Part shown: in pieces, positions 54,905-64,000 of the stretch
How positions within the stretch are numbered: position 1 is the stretch's first letter
Layout: each line of letters begins with the position of its first letter
Assembly: GCA_963921795.1 (NCBI GenBank)
Contig: OY997642.1
Location: 29,789,337-29,853,336 of the forward strand
Direction of reading: 5' to 3'
DNA: 64,000 nt
Source of the DNA: Nannobrachium achirus
Lineage: Eukaryota; Chordata; Actinopteri; Myctophiformes; Myctophidae
Program-made: the position numbers and the translations under genes
The notes under the pieces: generated by a model
What the model saw: the letters and a program-made list of their open reading frames with translations, nothing else
What the model was told of the DNA's origin: nothing
Database searches by the model: none

Positions 54905-54920
54905 CGGCTTAAAAGCCCCA

Positions 54921-55716
54921 TAGAGCATCGCAGTGAGGTGTCGGAAGCAAGCTGGCCATTCATATTTACCATAGGATTTTTCATTATCAGCCACAAAGTC
55001 GTAGCAATTCAATGTACACTTACCACTAGGCTGGTGGTTGTAAAATGGTTCCATATGCTCCTGTAGAACCCCCGAGTATGTATGCAATCACTCTAGTTTT
55101 ATTAAAAACACGTTTTAATCAAGATCGCACGGAGAAGAACTGCATTTCCCATGCTGCTAAACGTAAAAACGACGTATGTGATTGGTCTAGCTTCTTCTTC
55201 TTTCACATATCTTGCGGTTACCGCGGAAGTAGCTTACTGCCCCCTGTCTGCCCGGCAGATTATTGCACATCAGCAGAACTGCGTGAGCGAATACTTTCTT
55301 TTACAAATATGATGCACTGTGTTAAAGATGACGATAAGAGAGTCCACAGAGATGACAATCACTACATTTCAGGCCATATGCTGGCCTGGATAACTAAACT
55401 GAGCGTGATTTAAGGGCTGTATTTCAGGAAACAACAACAACATTCGCAAGGCATTCTGGGAGTGTAGTTTCCGCGATTTTAAAAATAATGATGTACACAG
55501 TCTTGTACCCTGCCCTTTTTTTCAGCTTTCTAATTAATCTTTGCATTCAAAAAAATGTGAATATTGACATGATCCCTCTCCAGCCGAGGTGGCTTTGTCC
55601 AAGGCTTAAAAACGTTTAAATAAATACTTTATGAAATGTCTATGGAAGAAATGAATGCGGAAAACGCTTCCGACACCAGAGTGAGGACGGGGTGGGGCTT
55701 CAACTGCGATGCTCTA
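54921..55716. mobile_element. foldback element, about 800 bp
   Basis: Ends TAGAGCATCGCAGT and (reversed) TAGAGCATCGCAGTTG. Second paired block GGTGTCGGAAGC (54937-54948) with GCTTCCGACACC (55666-55677). The 122-codon frame at 55045-55413 inside shows no recognisable domain. Confidence 0.6.
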
Positions 55717-56193
55717 TAGAGGGTATGCACGTCCACTGGGACCCGCCCCCCTAATCTAGACTGAGTGGCAAAACATTGAGCAGCATGGAGCATTGGAGTT
55801 TGCTAGTGCTAGTTGCAAATCACTCAACGGCCCTGCATACCACCTGTTTCTAAATTGCACATAATGCAGGAGGCAGCAGGATGTTGTGTTGTTGAAAACG
55901 AGCGCTTCCTAACTCTGACACTTGGAATAAATAATCCCCTGCACAGAATGTCTTGACAGAAAGTAGCTCATAACATGTCTATGGTGGATTTTTATGAAAC
56001 AAAAAATTAAGAGGATAATTCAAGCTTTCAGTACAGCCGCAATGTTGGTGAGTTTAACTTTGTTTAATACAACCAGAAAGGACTTTTCTTTTTGCATGTA
56101 TGGGCTGTCAATGGCAGAAATTAGTTTTTTTTTGCCACTCAGTAGGCGTTCCCATAACTTCCAGCAACAGTGATGTCACGCGCATACCCTCTA
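55717..56193. mobile_element. TA-flanked foldback MITE, 477 bp
   Basis: TAGAGGGTATGCACGT at the left and TAGAGGGTATGCGCGT (reversed) at the right. Inner paired blocks GAGTGGCAAAA. TA at 55715-55716 and 56194-56195, so Tc1/mariner-like. It directly abuts the preceding foldback. Confidence 0.7.
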
Positions 56194-56195
56194 TA

Positions 56196-56823
56196 GTAAC
56201 TGAAGGATATGTAGGCCTACAGATTATCACAGCTTTCATTGCACGAGGATGATAGCAAGTGCGATGATGAATGAAAGGCAATCATTTATTATGACATGCT
56301 ACATATTCACAAATAATTTAATTTAATATATTAACGTACTGTCAACACGAAAATGTGAATTTAATATTGTAGTCCCACTGGAATGTTCTCAACTGTGAGA
56401 AGAGAGAGTTGGCTGAAAGCATGGACATCATCATCATTACCCAGCCAATCTATGAACCGTCCCAAGTGGCTGTTTTCCACTCTGTATTTTGTCTTCTCTG
56501 TTTCTGGATAAATTCCATTGTTTTTATGTCGGGTTGTTTAATATGTTTTTAGAGGACCACAACAGAAATAAGCCTTAGAGCTTTATAGTGTGTTAATTGT
56601 TGTTCATGGAAGTGCTTTCTTTTTATCCCCAACTAAATTCAGTCAATCATCTTCTCAACCGTGAATTTGATCACACCAACCACAGCAGCTGTGTTTGACA
56701 ACTGTTGTGTTTCGTCTATGTTTTCATCCATATTTACATGGTGAGATTCTTCTGGTGCACGGTGCCACTTTAGCTTGCTCTGACTGACTGGGCAGCTGCC
56801 ATATCATTCCTAAGGCAGATATG
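56196..56823. other. intergenic, nothing recognised
   Basis: AT-rich, no coding signal or clear repeat. Confidence 0.45.
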
Positions 56824-57070
56824 CAGTGGTGGAAAAAAAGTAAAAGTAGGTACTTTTACTTTACTGGAATATTTCCAATTGTCAGTTATTTTACTTCTAC
56901 TCCGCTTCAAATCAGAGGCAAAATATTATACTTTTACTCCTCTACAATTATTTGAAAACATCCATGAACCACGTCAGCCCTATATCTACAATGTGTCGCG
57001 ATGGTATTGGTATTTTAAGTACAATTTAATAATTGATACCAATACCTTTGTACTTTTACCTGTACATTTT
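56824..57070 (+). mobile_element. AAAGTA-type hAT element copy
   Basis: Begins CAGTGGTGGAAAAAAAGTA and is rich in ACTTTTACT words. A decayed, partly deleted form of the hairpin (ATCTACAATGTGTCGCGATG) sits at about 56986-57005, at the family's usual site beside AACCACGTCAGCCCTAT. Confidence 0.6.
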
Positions 57071-57547
57071 TGAATTTCAGACTTTTACGTGTAAGGCTGG
57101 CAACTTATCACACTCTCAGTCCTTAGTGAGCATGATTGCCCCAGGATCAAAACTGATACCGCAACCTGTGAGTGTGCACCTCAGGTTCTCTTCACACTAT
57201 ATACATTTTTATTTCATGGCATTTCTATATTATTTCACACTACAATGGGCAGATAGTGATAGTCAGTGACATCAAACACAGGTCCTTAGGAGACTTCAAC
57301 CCCATTGCATCATGATTTGGTCTGAGATTGTATAATGAACACACTGGCTGAGCGACTGAAATGCCCAGAGGTTCACATTCTTACAAACAGCGGTCCAACC
57401 CCCATACACATATCAACCTCATCATGATGAAAATGGTCATGGCAGGTCTACCAACATCCTGCATCTACACATCCCCTATGGCACTAGTTTTCAACCTCAG
57501 GTTTGGGGACCTTTGGTGGTCCCTAAGTTGAGAAACCTATGGTACAT

Positions 57548-57720
57548 AGGCCGAAAGGCATGGGCGAGACTATGTTTTGCCCCCAGTCCGTCCGTCCGTC
57601 CGTCCGTCCGTGTGTCTGGCCGTCTGATTGCCGTGAATGGCCGAAGAAGACATGTCACCCTTTTCACATTGGCCTGGCCTATTATAGCGCCACCAGGAAG
57701 CCACAACCTGACCCAGTGGA
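57548..57720 (+). repeat. dispersed repeat (GCGCCACCAGGAGG family), short copy
   Basis: GGCCGAAAGGCATGGGCGAG, (CCGT)n at 57587-57611, TTTTCACATTGGCC and TATAGCGCCACCAGGAAG in the same order as at 42712-43395. Confidence 0.55.
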
Positions 57721-58581
57721 GACGTGTGCTCGGAAGAGCACTGCTTCTAGTTTCTCCTCATTTCTCCTCACAATCCCTTACCTTCTTTCTGTTCTCATGA
57801 CTTATACATACCACAGACAGTCCAGCTGTAGGGGGTGTCCATTATGCAGGATTAGGATCATCATTGGTTCTGTACTATTTACAAACTAACATCCATGCTG
57901 AAAATACTCATACGGCCCACAAGTTGCCTGCTATAGTTTTATACTCGAAGACTGCAACTGGCATTGACATGCATGCATTATTCAATGTTGGTTATGACCA
58001 CATATTTAGCCAAATTACATTTACAACTGGCATTAAAATGTCTCCCTGTCATACATATTGATATTGGAGCTCTCTCTCTCTCTCCCATATAAAATGTAGA
58101 TGAATGCACTTGTCATTTCTCTTATTTACATCCTTTAAGGGCTTATCACATGGGAAGCGACTGCATGTGCCTAGTAATTAATTTTCAATGAGAGGCGAGG
58201 TAGGCTGGGAAGCGTGGGCAATTTGACAGGCGGAGCAACAAGCACTCCCGTCAAACTGTCATGTTTTTTAGCTGTTTTTTTCACGTGCCCTTGACAAGAG
58301 CTGGATTGTAGTCAACCTTCTTCTATGCAATGAGCAGGACAATGATCATTTGACACGCTTAGGCGTAGTTTGCCTGCTGTTTTTACTCGCGGAGCAATTG
58401 TATGGCTGACTGTATTCCATGAGAAGCAGGCCCATAGGTCAGGAGCCTCCTAGAAATTATCCCCTTTTTTCTGTTTCCTACATTTATTTCGACTGAGCAA
58501 CTTTCACTTGCTGTTGAGTAATACTTGACCAGTATCTATAAGTCAAGTACTGGGGTTTAGTATTTTGTTGACCACTGGTTG
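57721..58581. other. intergenic, downstream of penk
   Basis: No exon seen. Short (CT)n at 58070-58085. Confidence 0.45.
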
Positions 58582-58610
58582 ATGTGAGATTGTAGATCGG
58601 CTATTTTCAT
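58582..58610. repeat. palindromic hairpin repeat, half copy H12
   Basis: ATGTGAGATTGTAGATCGGC then TATTTTCATC matches only the right arm of the family. Confidence 0.5.
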
Positions 58611-58674
58611 CAAATGTTTGCCCCAGACTTGGGACACTAGGTCCATGTGGTTAAAACACCTCATATTAGTGACT

Positions 58675-58747
58675 AAATAGCAGATCTACAAGCTCAGTCA
58701 CAATGTGACGCATCACAATGCGCTGTAAGCTTGTAGGCTATTTTTGA
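58675..58747. repeat. palindromic hairpin repeat, copy H13
   Basis: AAATAGCAGATCTACAAGCT then CA; right arm TGCGCTGTAAGCTTGTAGGC then TATTTTT. It lies about 90 bp from half copy H12, in the penk downstream region. Confidence 0.7.
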
Positions 58748-58960
58748 ATTTAGACTTTTGTTGTGGTTAAGTAGTTACGGTAAGTACGTAAAGTACCTTT
58801 GAACGAACTACCATCAGGTCCATCACCCTACCTGTTCACCTGTTAGTTATTCTGTATGAGGAAGTTTCAGACAAATTAAAACAATTTTAATATATGCACT
58901 CTGTTGTGTTTCTCCAGTGAAATCACACGCATATTCAACACGTCTCGATCAACAGATTCT

Positions 58961-58966
58961 TTTAAT
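58961..58966 (-). terminator. candidate penk polyadenylation signal (ATTAAA)
   Basis: ATTAAA on the minus strand about 320 bp past the penk stop codon. A common variant signal, but the region is AT-rich, so this is only a candidate. Confidence 0.3.
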
Positions 58967-59281
58967 AAATAATAATAATATCATGATGAAAACCGATAAC
59001 AGACTCAAAATTTTCAGCCCCAAAAAAACAAACATTATTTCTCAAGATATGAATTACGTACATTTCATCTTTTACACACGTTGAAGGACCAAGTTGAACC
59101 TAATGAAGGCAGCCAGCAGCACGTTTTAACAAAGCCAGACGACGGAATTCATGTGGGGATGGCGTTTCAAATAATGACAAGTCCAGACTACTGGGTTTCT
59201 GATTGGTTGTAGGGCAGGAAATTGTGGGGCCAGTGGGTTGAAGAGGGGCACCACTGGGGGAAGCTCGTAATCATACTAGGC

Positions 59282-64000
<4,719 letters not shown>

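Noticed and set aside
55045-55413. 122-codon frame
   Set aside because: Lies inside a foldback element, with a Phe run and no domain; likely chance.

Overview
The window looks like nuclear DNA from a ray-finned (teleost) fish. Evidence: two recognisable vertebrate genes with canonical GT-AG introns, very long dinucleotide microsatellites, and many short non-autonomous DNA transposons plus SINE/LINE fragments of fish type. The species cannot be fixed from sequence alone. Only about 1.6 kb of 64 kb is coding. I found no bacterial genes, CRISPR arrays, rRNA genes or convincing functional tRNA genes.

Genes, both on the minus strand. (1) A complete sdr16c5-type (RDHE2, retinol dehydrogenase) gene. 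Six coding exons (38988-38668, 34508-34377, 33329-33230, 31194-31050, 22368-22243, 12098-12002) join in frame to 921 bp, 306 residues plus stop. A likely non-coding 5' exon and TATA-like box lie near 40409-40505. (2) proenkephalin (penk), partial at its 5' end. An internal exon (64000-63930) and the large last exon (59896-59282) carry five Met-enkephalin cores and end in YGGFMD. SDR16C5 and PENK are also neighbours in mammals, so this is conserved microsynteny. The two genes are not known to act together. One makes retinaldehyde from retinol, the other makes opioid peptide precursors.

Layout. 1-12 kb: downstream flank of sdr16c5 with an (ATAGT)n satellite, hAT-like and TTAA-bounded elements. 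12-39 kb: sdr16c5 coding region, its introns packed with TTAA elements, hAT elements, a 2.65 kb foldback element and microsatellites. 39-41 kb: sdr16c5 5' end. 41-59 kb: intergenic repeats, including a hAT element with a CpG-rich palindromic core, a three-layer nested insertion at 47.3-51.9 kb, and a run of foldback elements at 54.7-56.2 kb. 59-64 kb: penk, with a SINE, microsatellites and a CpG-rich foldback in its intron.

The most unusual signals are two. First, a 2649 bp foldback element is present twice, in opposite orientations, at 25760-28408 and 48662-51310. The copies look identical wherever compared and flank the promoter and exons 1-4 of sdr16c5. Second, a dispersed 60-80 bp palindromic hairpin family (about 13 copies) recurs inside several different hAT-type elements, and its two arms co-vary within single copies. 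No transposase gene is intact here, so all mobile elements seen appear non-autonomous.
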